The translations under genes and the position numbers were made by a program. From Terriglobia bacterium (lineage in GTDB: Bacteria > Acidobacteriota > Terriglobia > Terriglobales > Acidobacteriaceae): a stretch of 64,000 bases of DNA. The stretch spans positions 1 through 64,000 of the forward strand of contig JAIQEU010000019.1 in assembly GCA_020073665.1 (NCBI GenBank), written 5' to 3'. This document shows positions 42,219 to 51,520 of the stretch, one piece after another. Each line of letters begins with the position of its first letter. Position 1 is the stretch's first letter. The notes beneath the pieces were generated by a model, which ran no database searches, was not told the DNA's origin, and saw only the letters and a program-made list of their open reading frames with translations.

Positions 42219-43166
42219 CTACTCCATCACCAACCCGCCCGTCATCTCCGCCAGCTTCTCCACGCGGTGCTCCACGCACCAGTTCTCCAGTTCACCCACA
42301 ATCTTCTCCGTGGCCACCGGGTCCCAGTAACTGGCCGTTCCAATCTGCACCGCGGTCGCGCCGGCCAGCATGAACTCGATGACGTCGGCCGCGGTCGAAA
42401 TGCCGCCCATTCCGATGATCGGAATCTTCACCGCCTTGGACGCGTCGTAGACCATGCGCAGCGCAATTGGCTTGATGGCCGGGCCTGAGAGTCCGGCGGT
42501 GACGTTGGCGATGCGCGGCTTGCGGGTTTCGGCGTCGATGGCCATGGCGACGAAGGTGTTGATCAGGGAAATCGCATCGGCGCCGGCTTCCTCGGCTACG
42601 CGCGCCATCTGCGCGATGCTGGTGACATTGGGCGAGAGTTTCACGATCAGCGGGCGCTTCGAGGTTCGCCGCGCCGTGGCCACGACCTCGTCCAGCAATC
42701 GCGGGTCAGCGCCGAACTGTATGCCGCCGGACGCAGTGTTGGGGCAGGAGACGTTCAACTCATATGCCGCGATGCCTTCGCCCTCATTGAGAATCTGAAT
42801 AGTCTGCTCGTAGTCCGCGCGGGTGTAGCCGAAAACGTTGGCGAACACGACCGTGTTCTTGATTTCGCGCAGCTTGGGGAGCTTCTCGTCGATGAACGCC
42901 CGCGCCCCGATGTTCTGCAGCCCGATGGCGTTCAGCATTCCGGCCGGCGTTTCGAAAAGGCGCGGCGGCGGATTGCCTGGCATGGGCTCCTTGGACAATC
43001 CCTTAACCACAAATCCACCCAGCCGGTCGAGATGCACTACGTCTTCGAACTCGAGGCCGTAGGCAAAGGTCCCGCTGGCCGCGATCACCGGGTTCTTGAG
43101 CGAGATTCCCGCGAAGCTGACGCTGAGGTCGGGACCGCGCCCGCCCGTGGCCGCTGGAGGCGTCAT
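42219..43166 (-). CDS. pyrD: Dihydroorotate dehydrogenase, class 1B
   Basis: A 315-residue flavoprotein oxidising dihydroorotate to orotate in pyrimidine synthesis. The catalytic base is Cys141 in NVSCPN, as in class 1 enzymes (class 2 uses Ser). LKNPVIAASGTF, NAIGLQNIG, VKLSPNV and GMGGISTAADVIEFMLAGATAVQIGTA bind FMN and substrate. Class 1B enzymes work with PyrK, which is not in view. The ATG at 43166 overlaps the preceding gene's stop by four bases (ATGA), so translation is coupled to the phosphatase-like gene. Confidence 0.95.
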   Translation of the reverse strand: MTPPAATGGRGPDLSVSFAGISLKNPVIAASGTFAYGLEFEDVVHLDRLGGFVVKGLSKEPMPGNPPPRLFETPAGMLNAIGLQNIGARAFIDEKLPKLREIKNTVVFANVFGYTRADYEQTIQILNEGEGIAAYELNVSCPNTASGGIQFGADPRLLDEVVATARRTSKRPLIVKLSPNVTSIAQMARVAEEAGADAISLINTFVAMAIDAETRKPRIANVTAGLSGPAIKPIALRMVYDASKAVKIPIIGMGGISTAADVIEFMLAGATAVQIGTASYWDPVATEKIVGELENWCVEHRVEKLAEMTGGLVME

Positions 43167-44860
43167 TGCAAGCCTCCGGCGATGACTAGCGCCACCGGCT
43201 TGATGGGTTCGTTTGGGCGCCGCGGTGGGGTCTCTTCCGACGGGTGCGAGTTGTCCGCCCGGTGCGCGGGAGCCAGCGACTCGGTGAGAACTCGTCCGAT
43301 GGCGTGCGTGGGCGCGTTAATCCCCAGCAGGGAAGCCAGCGTTACCGCCAAATCCACCGGCTCCGCGTGCGTGCGGTAAGTTCCGGCCTGGAAGGGGAGG
43401 CCGTAGAATGCCAGCGGCACGTGCGTATCGTAGGTGTACGGCGAGGCGTGATCGGTGCCGCTGGCGACTCCCACGGTATATGGCGCGGGGACGCCCAAAA
43501 CGTACCAGCCGCCTTCCGGCGAATAACTGTGCAGATACTGCAATCCTGCTTCAGTGTTCGGAACCTGCCCTTGAGCCAGCTGGGAGCGAGTGTAGAAACC
43601 ACGCAGGCCGGTCCGCTTCATGGCCTCGCCGACCGCACGCTCTGCATCTTCTTCCTTCATGTGGATGCCGGCGAACACCTCTTCATTGATCCATGCCATG
43701 GGGAAATCGTAACTCTTCACATACTCGGAAGCATGTCCGGGTGAGAGTCTGGACGAAAGCTCGGCGTTGAGCTGGGCGCGCAACTTCTCGTCAGAAACTC
43801 CCGCAGCCGGTATGCGCAGTTTGCTCGCCGCCGCCGGCACCGGCGCGACGCCATGATCGGCAGACAACGCGATCCAGGTGTTGGCCAATCCAACCTGGTG
43901 TCCGAGGAAGGTGAAGAATTCAGCCAACTGCCGGTCTAATGCCAGCGCCATGGCCTGCATCTCCGGCGAATCGGGGCCGACCTGGTGACCAAGAATATCG
44001 TTCGCCGAAAGACTGATAACCAGCAGATCGGTTGCCGGACCGTTGCCCAGCCGCTCATAGGTCAAGAGCTCGCGGGCGAATTCAAACTCGTAGTCGTTGG
44101 CGAAAGGCGTAGAACCAACCAGTTCGTAGAATCCCGGCGGCGTGCCGTTTTTTTCGGAAGCCTGCGGGGCCGTGATGCGCAGCGTACTTCCGCTAGCATC
44201 TCTCCATTCCCGGTTCAGATATTTGTCGGCACGCTTGCCATCGTTGAAATCCTGCGCCCACTTGGGCAGTTCGCTGCGGTAGTAGGTGGAAGTAACCCAT
44301 GCTCCGGTACTGTGGTCGATCCAGTAGGCCGCGTCCGCGGCGAAGCCCCCCGGCAGAATGGCGGCGCGATCCTTCAGCGCGATCGCGAAGACGCGCGATT
44401 TGCCTTGGGTGGCCAGCTTCAGCTCGTCGCCCAGCGTGTCGGCCAGCAAGTTGTGGGGCGAAGCGCCGGGCGCTTTGCTGGCGATCCCGACCAGCGTGGT
44501 TGCGTCATCTTGCACCGAGGTGACCATGCGCTTCTTTTGCGGGTCCCACCATTCGTTGGCGATGATGCCGTGGCCGTTGGAATAAGCGCCGGTGAACAAA
44601 GTCGCGTGCCCGGGGGCAGTGCGGGTGTTGGCGTAGTTGTAGTTGCAGTCGGAGAAGTTGGCGCCGTGATCGAGCAGCAAGCGGAAGCCGCCGTCGCCGA
44701 ACTGGTCGCGGTAGCGCTCCAGGTAGTCGCCGCGAAACTGGTCGATGACGATGACTACAATCAACTTAGGGCGGGCGTTGTAGGCGGAGCCGAAGCTCAT
44801 GCCCGCCAGCAAAAGACACAGCACCAAGCTCGTGGCTGCAGTGCGGAGGGGGAATCTCAT
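43163..44860 (-). CDS. PafA-like alkaline phosphatase/phosphodiesterase
   Basis: A 565-residue exported enzyme of the alkaline-phosphatase superfamily. A signal peptide (SLVLCLLLAGMSFGSA) begins the protein. The metal and nucleophile region reads VIVIDQFRGDYLERY and NTRTAPGHATLFTG, with Thr81 as nucleophile, as in PafA/nucleotide pyrophosphatase enzymes. SADHGVAP and the GTDHASPYTYDTHVPLAFYG end supply further metal ligands. It should hydrolyse phosphomonoesters or phosphodiesters in the periplasm. It is directly upstream of pyrD, a combination that could be linked to nucleotide scavenging. The ATG at 44860 starts the signal peptide. Confidence 0.9.
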   Translation of the reverse strand: MRFPLRTAATSLVLCLLLAGMSFGSAYNARPKLIVVIVIDQFRGDYLERYRDQFGDGGFRLLLDHGANFSDCNYNYANTRTAPGHATLFTGAYSNGHGIIANEWWDPQKKRMVTSVQDDATTLVGIASKAPGASPHNLLADTLGDELKLATQGKSRVFAIALKDRAAILPGGFAADAAYWIDHSTGAWVTSTYYRSELPKWAQDFNDGKRADKYLNREWRDASGSTLRITAPQASEKNGTPPGFYELVGSTPFANDYEFEFARELLTYERLGNGPATDLLVISLSANDILGHQVGPDSPEMQAMALALDRQLAEFFTFLGHQVGLANTWIALSADHGVAPVPAAASKLRIPAAGVSDEKLRAQLNAELSSRLSPGHASEYVKSYDFPMAWINEEVFAGIHMKEEDAERAVGEAMKRTGLRGFYTRSQLAQGQVPNTEAGLQYLHSYSPEGGWYVLGVPAPYTVGVASGTDHASPYTYDTHVPLAFYGLPFQAGTYRTHAEPVDLAVTLASLLGINAPTHAIGRVLTESLAPAHRADNSHPSEETPPRRPNEPIKPVALVIAGGLQ

Positions 44861-44966
44861 CGCGGGGGTAGTTTACAGCCTGCCGTGCGCCAGACCAAAG
44901 CTGCATCGTTCCCCGCGTGCACAAACGTGCACTCCAGCTCCCTTTTCGATACATTAGTGAGTCCCC

Positions 44967-46259
44967 ATGCTTGATCTGAATATGGTCCGCGACAACCTGC
45001 CGCTGGTCGAAGACAAGCTGCGCCAGCGCGGCATGGATCCAGCGGAAGTGCTGAAAGACTTCCGCGAAGTAGATACCCAGCGGCGCAAAGCCATCACCGA
45101 CGCCGAGACCATGAAGGCCCGCCGCAACCGGGCATCCGAAGATATTGCCAAGCTTAAGAAAAGCGGCCAGGATGCCACCGCGCTGATCGCCGAGACCAAG
45201 GATCTTCGCGAACAAATCTCGGCCAGCGAAAAAGTTGCCGGTGAACTGGAGACACGCCTGCAGGACATTCTCACGGGCATTCCCAACCTGCCGAACCAGA
45301 GCGTCCCGGTCGGCAAGAGCGCGGACGATAATGTAGAGGTCCGGCGCTGGGGAACTCCGCCCAAGTTCGACTTCCAGCCCAAGGCGCACTGGGACTTGGG
45401 CGAGCAACTCGGCGTGCTCGATCTAGAGCGTGCGGCCAAGCTTACTGGCGCGCGCTTTGCCGTGTACTGGGACCTGGGGGCGCGACTGGAGCGGGCGCTG
45501 GCCAATTTCATGCTCGACCTGCACACCCGCGAGCATGGCTACACCGAAGTGCTGCCGCCCTACCTGGTGAACTCCGATTCCATGTACGGCACCGGCCAAC
45601 TCCCCAAGTTTGCCGCGGACCTGTTCCGCGTGCCGCATGGCGAGAAAGACCTGTGGCTGATTCCCACTGCCGAAGTTCCAGTGACCAATCTCTATCGCGA
45701 TGAAGTGCTGGAGTCGGCGCGCCTCCCCGTCTCTCTCACCGCCTACACGCCGTGCTTTCGCAGCGAGGCTGGATCCTACGGCAAGGATGTACGCGGCATC
45801 ATCCGACAACACCAGTTTCAGAAAGTGGAACTGGTGAAGTTTGCCCGCCCGGAAGATTCCTACGAGCAACTCGAAAGGCTCACGCACGACGCCGAAGCAG
45901 TGTTGCAGAAACTCGGATTGCACTATCGCGTGGTCGCGCTCTGCACGGCCGACATGGGATTTTCTTCGGCCAAGACTTACGACCTCGAAGTCTGGTTGCC
46001 GGGCCAGCAACTATTCCGCGAGATTTCTTCGTGCTCGAATTTCGAGTCGTTCCAGGCGCGGCGGGCCAACATCCGCTATCGTCCCGAGGGCAAGAGCAAG
46101 ACAGAATTCGTGCACACGCTGAACGGCAGCGCCCTCGCCGTCGGCCGTACCTGGGTGGCGATCGTCGAAAACTACCAGCAAGCCGACGGGAGCGTCGTGA
46201 TTCCCGAGGCCTTGCGTCCCTACATGGGGACGGACAGGATCACGCCAAGAGGGTGGTGA
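44967..46259 (+). CDS. serS: Seryl-tRNA synthetase
   Basis: A 430-residue class II aminoacyl-tRNA synthetase that charges tRNA-Ser. The N-terminal coiled-coil arm (about residues 25-105: [21 protein letters not shown]) contacts the long variable arm of tRNA-Ser. Motif 2 ([22 protein letters not shown]) and motif 3 ([19 protein letters not shown]) are complete. Length and order match the bacterial enzyme. The ATG at 44967 is the first start consistent with homologues beginning [10 protein letters not shown]. It is followed by a small membrane-protein gene. Confidence 0.97.
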   Translation: MLDLNMVRDNLPLVEDKLRQRGMDPAEVLKDFREVDTQRRKAITDAETMKARRNRASEDIAKLKKSGQDATALIAETKDLREQISASEKVAGELETRLQDILTGIPNLPNQSVPVGKSADDNVEVRRWGTPPKFDFQPKAHWDLGEQLGVLDLERAAKLTGARFAVYWDLGARLERALANFMLDLHTREHGYTEVLPPYLVNSDSMYGTGQLPKFAADLFRVPHGEKDLWLIPTAEVPVTNLYRDEVLESARLPVSLTAYTPCFRSEAGSYGKDVRGIIRQHQFQKVELVKFARPEDSYEQLERLTHDAEAVLQKLGLHYRVVALCTADMGFSSAKTYDLEVWLPGQQLFREISSCSNFESFQARRANIRYRPEGKSKTEFVHTLNGSALAVGRTWVAIVENYQQADGSVVIPEALRPYMGTDRITPRGW

Positions 46260-46410
46260 GTAGGGAGTGGCGAGGCTGGGATTCGGCCCTCGTCCTTACT
46301 GTCGATTCGCAACTCGCTTCTCGTTATCACATTGCCAAGACCGAAGGCAGAAACTAGACTTGGACAGGGTTGAGACAGCCACGCAGGTTACCGGCGCACC
46401 CGTGGTGCGG

Positions 46411-46785
46411 ATGAACGCCATCTTTCGCACAATCCGCGATTTCGTTCTGTGGTCGTACGAACGCGGAACCATCCAGTACGACATCATGGTGACGCTCATC
46501 CTGCTCTTTGTTTTCCTTTCGCCGCTCTGGATCAACTTCAATGACAAACCCGTGCAGCACAACCCGCATCAAACGGAAGTAGTTGTGGCTCCAGACGGCC
46601 AGGGTGGCTTCATTTACAAGGTAGACGCGTCCGCCGTGTTGGGCCATGAGGATGCCCAAGTGCGGGCTGAGTTGCTGCAGATCATCGAGCCGCTTTCGGG
46701 TGAGGTGAGCATCACCAAAGTTGAGCCTATCCGTGATCGCTCGGGACGGGTTTTGACCTACAAAGTCTGGGTGCAGAGAGAGTAG
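46411..46785 (+). CDS. Single-helix membrane protein upstream of the LolA-like gene
   Basis: A 124-residue protein. One helix (MVTLILLFVFLSPLWINF, about residues 26-43) is followed by an extracytoplasmic domain with HNPHQTEVVVAPDGQGGF and a C-terminal beta stretch (GRVLTYKVWVQ). The ATG at 46411 has no strong ribosome site; a GTG nine bases upstream is possible. It lies 31 bases before the LolA-like gene, so co-transcription is likely. No family recognised. Confidence 0.7.
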   Translation: MNAIFRTIRDFVLWSYERGTIQYDIMVTLILLFVFLSPLWINFNDKPVQHNPHQTEVVVAPDGQGGFIYKVDASAVLGHEDAQVRAELLQIIEPLSGEVSITKVEPIRDRSGRVLTYKVWVQRE

Positions 46786-46816
46786 TTAGTGGTTGGCACG
46801 GTGCGGCGCAGAAGCA

Positions 46817-47527
46817 ATGAAACGTAATCAGCTATTTCCGCGGTGGTTTGTCGGCCTGACCCTGGTCTTGGCGGCCGGATCGGCTCAGCCGGCGCACGGC
46901 CAATCCAACGCAGCGCTCGAACATGTTCTCGACCAGATGGATACCACGGCGAAGAACTTTCGCACCACGGAAGCCAGTTTTGTCTGGGACCAGTACCAGA
47001 AAGTCGTGGACGAGACCGACACCCAGAAGGGCAAGGTTTATTTCCGGCGTGCCGGCAATGAGACCCAGATGGTCGCCGACATCGCCGAGCCTGACAAGAA
47101 ATTTGTGCTCTTCGCCGGCGGCAAGGTGCAAGTCTATCAGCCGAAAATTGACCAGGTCACCGCCTACAACGCCGGGAAAAACCGCGGCGACTTTGAGAGT
47201 TTTCTCGTGCTGGGTTTTGGCGGCGGCGGCCATGACATGCTCAAGTCCTTCGATGTGAAATACCTGGGGACGGAGAAGGTCGACGGGGTGGATGCCGCCA
47301 AGCTTGACCTGGTGCCCAAATCGCCGAAAGTACACAACGTTTTTGAGCACATCGTGCTGTGGATAGATCCGGCGCGGGGGATTTCTCTGTGGCAACAGCT
47401 GTTTGAACCCAGCGGCGACTACCGTCTGGCCAAGTACACCGACATCCAACTGAACCAGAGGATTTCCGATGACGTGTTCAAGCTGAAGACCACAAGCAAG
47501 ACCAAGTTCGTCGCGCCACAGGGCTAG
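46817..47527 (+). CDS. LolA-like outer-membrane lipoprotein carrier
   Basis: A 236-residue periplasmic protein with a signal peptide (FVGLTLVLAAGSAQPAHGQ). The mature protein has the LolA-like curved sheet pattern: MDTTAKNFRTTEASFVWDQY, GKVYFRRAGNETQMVADI, KFVLFAGGKVQVYQPK, KLDLVPKSPKVHNVFEHIVLWID. LolA carries lipoproteins from LolCDE to LolB; here no other Lol gene is adjacent, so it may be a LolA-like protein of other function. Its ATG at 46817 follows the small membrane protein gene. Confidence 0.8.
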   Translation: MKRNQLFPRWFVGLTLVLAAGSAQPAHGQSNAALEHVLDQMDTTAKNFRTTEASFVWDQYQKVVDETDTQKGKVYFRRAGNETQMVADIAEPDKKFVLFAGGKVQVYQPKIDQVTAYNAGKNRGDFESFLVLGFGGGGHDMLKSFDVKYLGTEKVDGVDAAKLDLVPKSPKVHNVFEHIVLWIDPARGISLWQQLFEPSGDYRLAKYTDIQLNQRISDDVFKLKTTSKTKFVAPQG

Positions 47528-47645
47528 GCGCATCTGGCTGAAGATAAAAGCTGAAAAAGGCGATGGTCGGCGTTATACTGCGGAAACGCGACTTCCATTG
47601 CGAACCAAATGACGGAAGACTCCACCGCGGCATATTGTGGGTTTC

Positions 47646-47864
47646 ATGGCCAAAGTTTTTACTATTCCGGTTCCTCCTGCGGTTGTAGGCCGTAAGCGAC
47701 GCGAGCGCACCTCCGATCCGCGCTACGTAGATGGCCAGCGCCTGCTGGTCGAGGCCATGAAGTACCTGGCCAAGTCGGATCCAGTCTCAAACCGCTCTGC
47801 CATCGAGCTTATCTCCGAGCATGTGCGGACGCGTTTTCGCATGAGTGACTCGCCGCTGGGGTAG
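47646..47864 (+). CDS. Small hypothetical protein
   Basis: A 72-residue soluble protein starting MAKVFTIPVPPAVVGRKRRE and rich in basic residues. A second half reads LLVEAMKYLAKSDPVSN and IELISEHVRTRFRMSD, likely two helices. A GTG at 47637 is the alternative start (adds three residues). No family recognised and no clear ribosome site. It is accepted with moderate confidence because its composition is protein-like and it lies alone in a spacer after the LolA-like gene. Confidence 0.5.
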   Translation: MAKVFTIPVPPAVVGRKRRERTSDPRYVDGQRLLVEAMKYLAKSDPVSNRSAIELISEHVRTRFRMSDSPLG

Positions 47865-47991
47865 ACGGGCGAGTGCCTTTCGGGAGTCCCCTCACAGCTG
47901 ATCTCGAACAACAGTGTGGAAACAATGTTTCGCCGGAGAATGTGCGGCGCCACGCGCATGACCTGCAGTCAGAATCGGCTACGCATTTTGC

Positions 47992-48019
47992 TTGACTTCG
48001 TAGTGGCTCCCAATAAACT
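47992..48019 (+). promoter_or_regulatory. Sigma-70-like promoter for Oar-like receptor 2
   Basis: TTGACT and TAAACT are separated by 16 bases, about 50 bases before the ATG at 48071. Confidence 0.5.
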
Positions 48020-48070
48020 TCTGGACTAATCACACGTCTAATCGTCTTTGCACAGTTTGAGGGGGGAACC

Positions 48071-51000
48071 ATGATCCGGGTCCATGCCTTGCGCTGCCTG
48101 TCCGTTCTGCTTCTTGCCGGACTTTTCACCAGCCTGCCGGCCTATGCCCAGACCATTACAGGTGACATCGCCGGTGATGTGACCGACAGTACAGGCGCGG
48201 TGGTTCCCAACGCGAGTATTTCCGTTCAAAGTGTCGCCACCGGCCAGACTCGCACGGCGGTCACAAGTGGAAGCGGAAACTACCGAGTCCCGCTGCTTCC
48301 CATTGGCTCTTACAACGTAACGGCAACTGCGTCCGGCTTCAAGACTTTCGTGCAGAAAGTCGAAGTGCTGGCGGGCGGCATTGCTCACGCCGACTTCAAA
48401 CTGCAACTGGGGGCGCGAACCGAGACGGTTGAGGTCGAAGGCACGGCGCCGCTGGTGGATCTTTCGCCGAACAACAACAACTACGTGGACAACGAAAAGA
48501 TCGAAAACGTTCCCATGAACGGGCGCGATTTCAACTCGCTGCTGGCTATTACTCCTGGCGTACAGCGTACGCCAGGAGGCGGATTCCAAGCGGTCAGCAT
48601 TAATGGGAGCAAGGTCGAATCCAACAACTACTTCATTGACGGCCTGTACAACAACGACCGTTACTACGGCGATTCGGCGATTGGCGAGACCGGCATTGTG
48701 GGAATCCCAGCCGTGCTGTTTCCTCCCGAAGCCATTGAGGAATTGAGCGTTCAGGAGACTCCCTCGGCGGAGTTCGGGGTTAAAGGCGGAGCGCCCATCC
48801 TGCTGAACATGAAGAGCGGCACCAACGCCTGGCACGGTTCCGGTACCTGGGTAAATCACAACGGTCTTGGCGACGCCGCCAATTATTTTTCCCAGGGACA
48901 GAAGACTCCCATCCACAACAATCAGTTCAATGCCACCATCGGCGGCCCGATTCTCAAGGACAAGGCCTTCATCTTCGGGTTCTATGAGGGACAGCGGTAC
49001 AAATCCCTGTCCGTCAGTAGCCGGTTTGTTCCCACCCCGGATGAGATCGCAAATGCCAAGAAGGACATCGCCAACAAGGGGTTCATGATCGATACCGCCG
49101 GTCAAAAGCTACTCAATTTTTTCCCTACCGACCCGTCGGGTTTAATCATCGCGGAGACCCCCGCCACGGCCAGCGCGAATACCTTCGGTATCAAGTTTGA
49201 TTACAAACTGAACGACCAGAATTCTATTGCCGTCCGCTACATCCTGGGCGACAGCCTGCAGAGCGCGCCGCCGTTTGCCGGACTCCCTCCCGGCCCGGGC
49301 AACCCGCCGGACTTGTTCAACTCGGTGGCGCCGTCGCGAGCACAGATGGCCGGGGTGAGTCTGACGTCAAACTTCGGAAACAACAAGATTCTGGAAAGCC
49401 GGCTGGGCTTTACCCGTTTCGCACAACTGCTCGGCATCAACAACAGCATTGACCCCAAGAGCCTGGGGGTTGATACCGGCCCGCTCACTCCCGCTGACTT
49501 CGGCGTGCCCTACGTGTATTTGTTGCCGCTGGGCTACGGAGGCTACATCGGCGGTGTACAGGGATACCCGCTGACCACTCGACCTGACCAGACTTGGGAT
49601 TGGTCGGAGCACTTTTCATGGGTGAAGGGCAATCACACGATCAAGCTGGGCGGGAACTTTCAGAGGGCCTATACCAACAGTCTCCGCAACAACGCCCGCA
49701 CCGGCCTGCTGTTGGGCTATTTTACTTACTACGTTGCAATTAGCCCGGACCCGGTCCAGGACTCGGTGGAAGAGTTGCTGCTGGGCAAAGCGGACAACGC
49801 CAACCGGTCCTTTGGCGACACTCATCGACACATCGTCGAGAATTCGGTCGGTTTTTACGGCCAGGACGACTGGAAAATCAAACCCCGGATCACCCTTACC
49901 TTCGGACTGCGCTACGACATTTTTGGAAACGTGCGCGACCGAAACAATTTGGCAGCCAATTTCCTTCCAAATCGCGGCATCGTGCAAGTCGGTCAGGGGA
50001 TTGACCGCCTTTACAATGTGGACTACCACGACTTCGGGCCTCGCCTCGGCTTTGCCTGGGACATTTTCGGCAACGGCAAGACGGCCTTGCGGGCCGGGTA
50101 TTCGCTGGCCTACGATACCCCGAATTTCAGCACTCTTGCCTCTCCCTACTCCCTGGCCGGGGCAAGCGCCGGTGCGTTCACTCAGCCCACTCCCAATCTC
50201 GGCTCGTTTTCCGTCTCACTTACCGGCCAGCAGACGGTGGCTCCCAACGATCCGACTGCCAGCTGTTTTGATCCCGTAAGTCAGACCGGCGATTACGTCT
50301 GCTTCTCGCAAGGAGCGTTTTTCGGCCCAGGACGAACCGGCCAGCCGCCTTATGATGCTTTTTCCATCGTGCAGAACTTCAAGACACCGCGCGCGCATAA
50401 CATGAGCCTGAGCCTGCAGCAGCAGATCGCTCGCAACAACGTCCTGACCATTGGCTACTCCGGGCAGCGGGGCCAAGACTTGGCAGTCAATCGCGATCTC
50501 AACGCCGCGCCGATTGGTAGCCTGACCGACCCCTTGGATCCAACCAGCATTTGCCAAGGCAGCGACTGTCAACAATTCCGCCCCTTCAACACCCAATTCC
50601 CCAATCTCCGTCACATCGTGCAGGTCACCAATCTGGGGGATTCCCAATACGACAGTTTGCAGACCTCCTATAACCAGCGCGACTGGCACGGCTTGGACAC
50701 AGAGTACAACTTCACCTGGAGCAAGTGTTATGACGAGAGCTCCTTCAACCGTGGCGGCACAGGTGATTATCCGCAACTGCAGAGCCCGCTGAGCGTTAGA
50801 GACAATCGCGGCCTCTGCGATCACGATGTGCGGCTGAACTTTAACGTCAGCGGTGTTTACTCTTTGCCCGCCATTCCGCATCTTGGTGAACGCCTTGGCA
50901 AGGGGTGGCAGCTCAGCACGATTTACACTGCCATCAGTGGCCGGCCCTTCAGCGCTCTACTGGGAGGTGGCAACGATCCCTCCGGCCAGGGCCTGTCCGG

Positions 51001-51466
51001 GAGTTCGATTCGCGCCTCCTGGGATGGCACCCCTGTGCATTACAACACGCGTGATCCCCTGCACTATGTCGACGAGCGCTTCACGGTGGGAACTCAGCCT
51101 GACCCGTGCGGCAACGTGGTTCTTGATAGTAATGGGAACCCAGTGCCGCTGCCGCTTTCCCCGTTCTACATCCCGTGCCCCGGGACCGTTGGTAATTCTC
51201 GCCGCAACCAGTTAATTGGCCCGGGCCTGAGCCAGTGGGACATCACCCTGATGAAGAACACCAAAATCACGGAACGCATGAACGTGGAGGTGCGCTGGGA
51301 GATCTATAACGTCTTGAACCGGGGAAATTTCTATTCCTTCCCGGAGAAGACCCTCGGCGGCAGCTTTGGGACTGTCACACAGACCCCCGACGTAGGATCA
51401 GGTAACCCTGTGATTGCCCAAGGTGGACCTAGAAACATGAACTTTTCTTTGAAGATCACCTTTTGA
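48071..51466 (+). CDS. Oar-like TonB-dependent receptor 2
   Basis: A 1131-residue outer-membrane receptor of the same family as that at 5921 but divergent in sequence. GGGGGGAA lies upstream of the ATG at 48071; the signal peptide ends at LPAYAQ. The carboxypeptidase-regulatory domain (about 28-105: GDIAGDVTDSTGAVVPNASI, GNYRVPLLPIGSYNV) precedes a plug (VEVEGTAPLVDLSPNNNNYVD, IENVPMNGRDFN). The barrel ends in PRNMNFSLKITF. It should import a substrate through TonB-ExbBD; neither the substrate nor the energising proteins are in the window. The following sulfatase-like gene starts 54 bases later and may share the transcript. Confidence 0.9.
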   Translation: MIRVHALRCLSVLLLAGLFTSLPAYAQTITGDIAGDVTDSTGAVVPNASISVQSVATGQTRTAVTSGSGNYRVPLLPIGSYNVTATASGFKTFVQKVEVLAGGIAHADFKLQLGARTETVEVEGTAPLVDLSPNNNNYVDNEKIENVPMNGRDFNSLLAITPGVQRTPGGGFQAVSINGSKVESNNYFIDGLYNNDRYYGDSAIGETGIVGIPAVLFPPEAIEELSVQETPSAEFGVKGGAPILLNMKSGTNAWHGSGTWVNHNGLGDAANYFSQGQKTPIHNNQFNATIGGPILKDKAFIFGFYEGQRYKSLSVSSRFVPTPDEIANAKKDIANKGFMIDTAGQKLLNFFPTDPSGLIIAETPATASANTFGIKFDYKLNDQNSIAVRYILGDSLQSAPPFAGLPPGPGNPPDLFNSVAPSRAQMAGVSLTSNFGNNKILESRLGFTRFAQLLGINNSIDPKSLGVDTGPLTPADFGVPYVYLLPLGYGGYIGGVQGYPLTTRPDQTWDWSEHFSWVKGNHTIKLGGNFQRAYTNSLRNNARTGLLLGYFTYYVAISPDPVQDSVEELLLGKADNANRSFGDTHRHIVENSVGFYGQDDWKIKPRITLTFGLRYDIFGNVRDRNNLAANFLPNRGIVQVGQGIDRLYNVDYHDFGPRLGFAWDIFGNGKTALRAGYSLAYDTPNFSTLASPYSLAGASAGAFTQPTPNLGSFSVSLTGQQTVAPNDPTASCFDPVSQTGDYVCFSQGAFFGPGRTGQPPYDAFSIVQNFKTPRAHNMSLSLQQQIARNNVLTIGYSGQRGQDLAVNRDLNAAPIGSLTDPLDPTSICQGSDCQQFRPFNTQFPNLRHIVQVTNLGDSQYDSLQTSYNQRDWHGLDTEYNFTWSKCYDESSFNRGGTGDYPQLQSPLSVRDNRGLCDHDVRLNFNVSGVYSLPAIPHLGERLGKGWQLSTIYTAISGRPFSALLGGGNDPSGQGLSGSSIRASWDGTPVHYNTRDPLHYVDERFTVGTQPDPCGNVVLDSNGNPVPLPLSPFYIPCPGTVGNSRRNQLIGPGLSQWDITLMKNTKITERMNVEVRWEIYNVLNRGNFYSFPEKTLGGSFGTVTQTPDVGSGNPVIAQGGPRNMNFSLKITF

Positions 51467-51520
51467 CGAGCGCAACCGATAAAGTCTGGGAGTCTGCCCT
51501 ATGGTAGACTCCCTTTTTCT

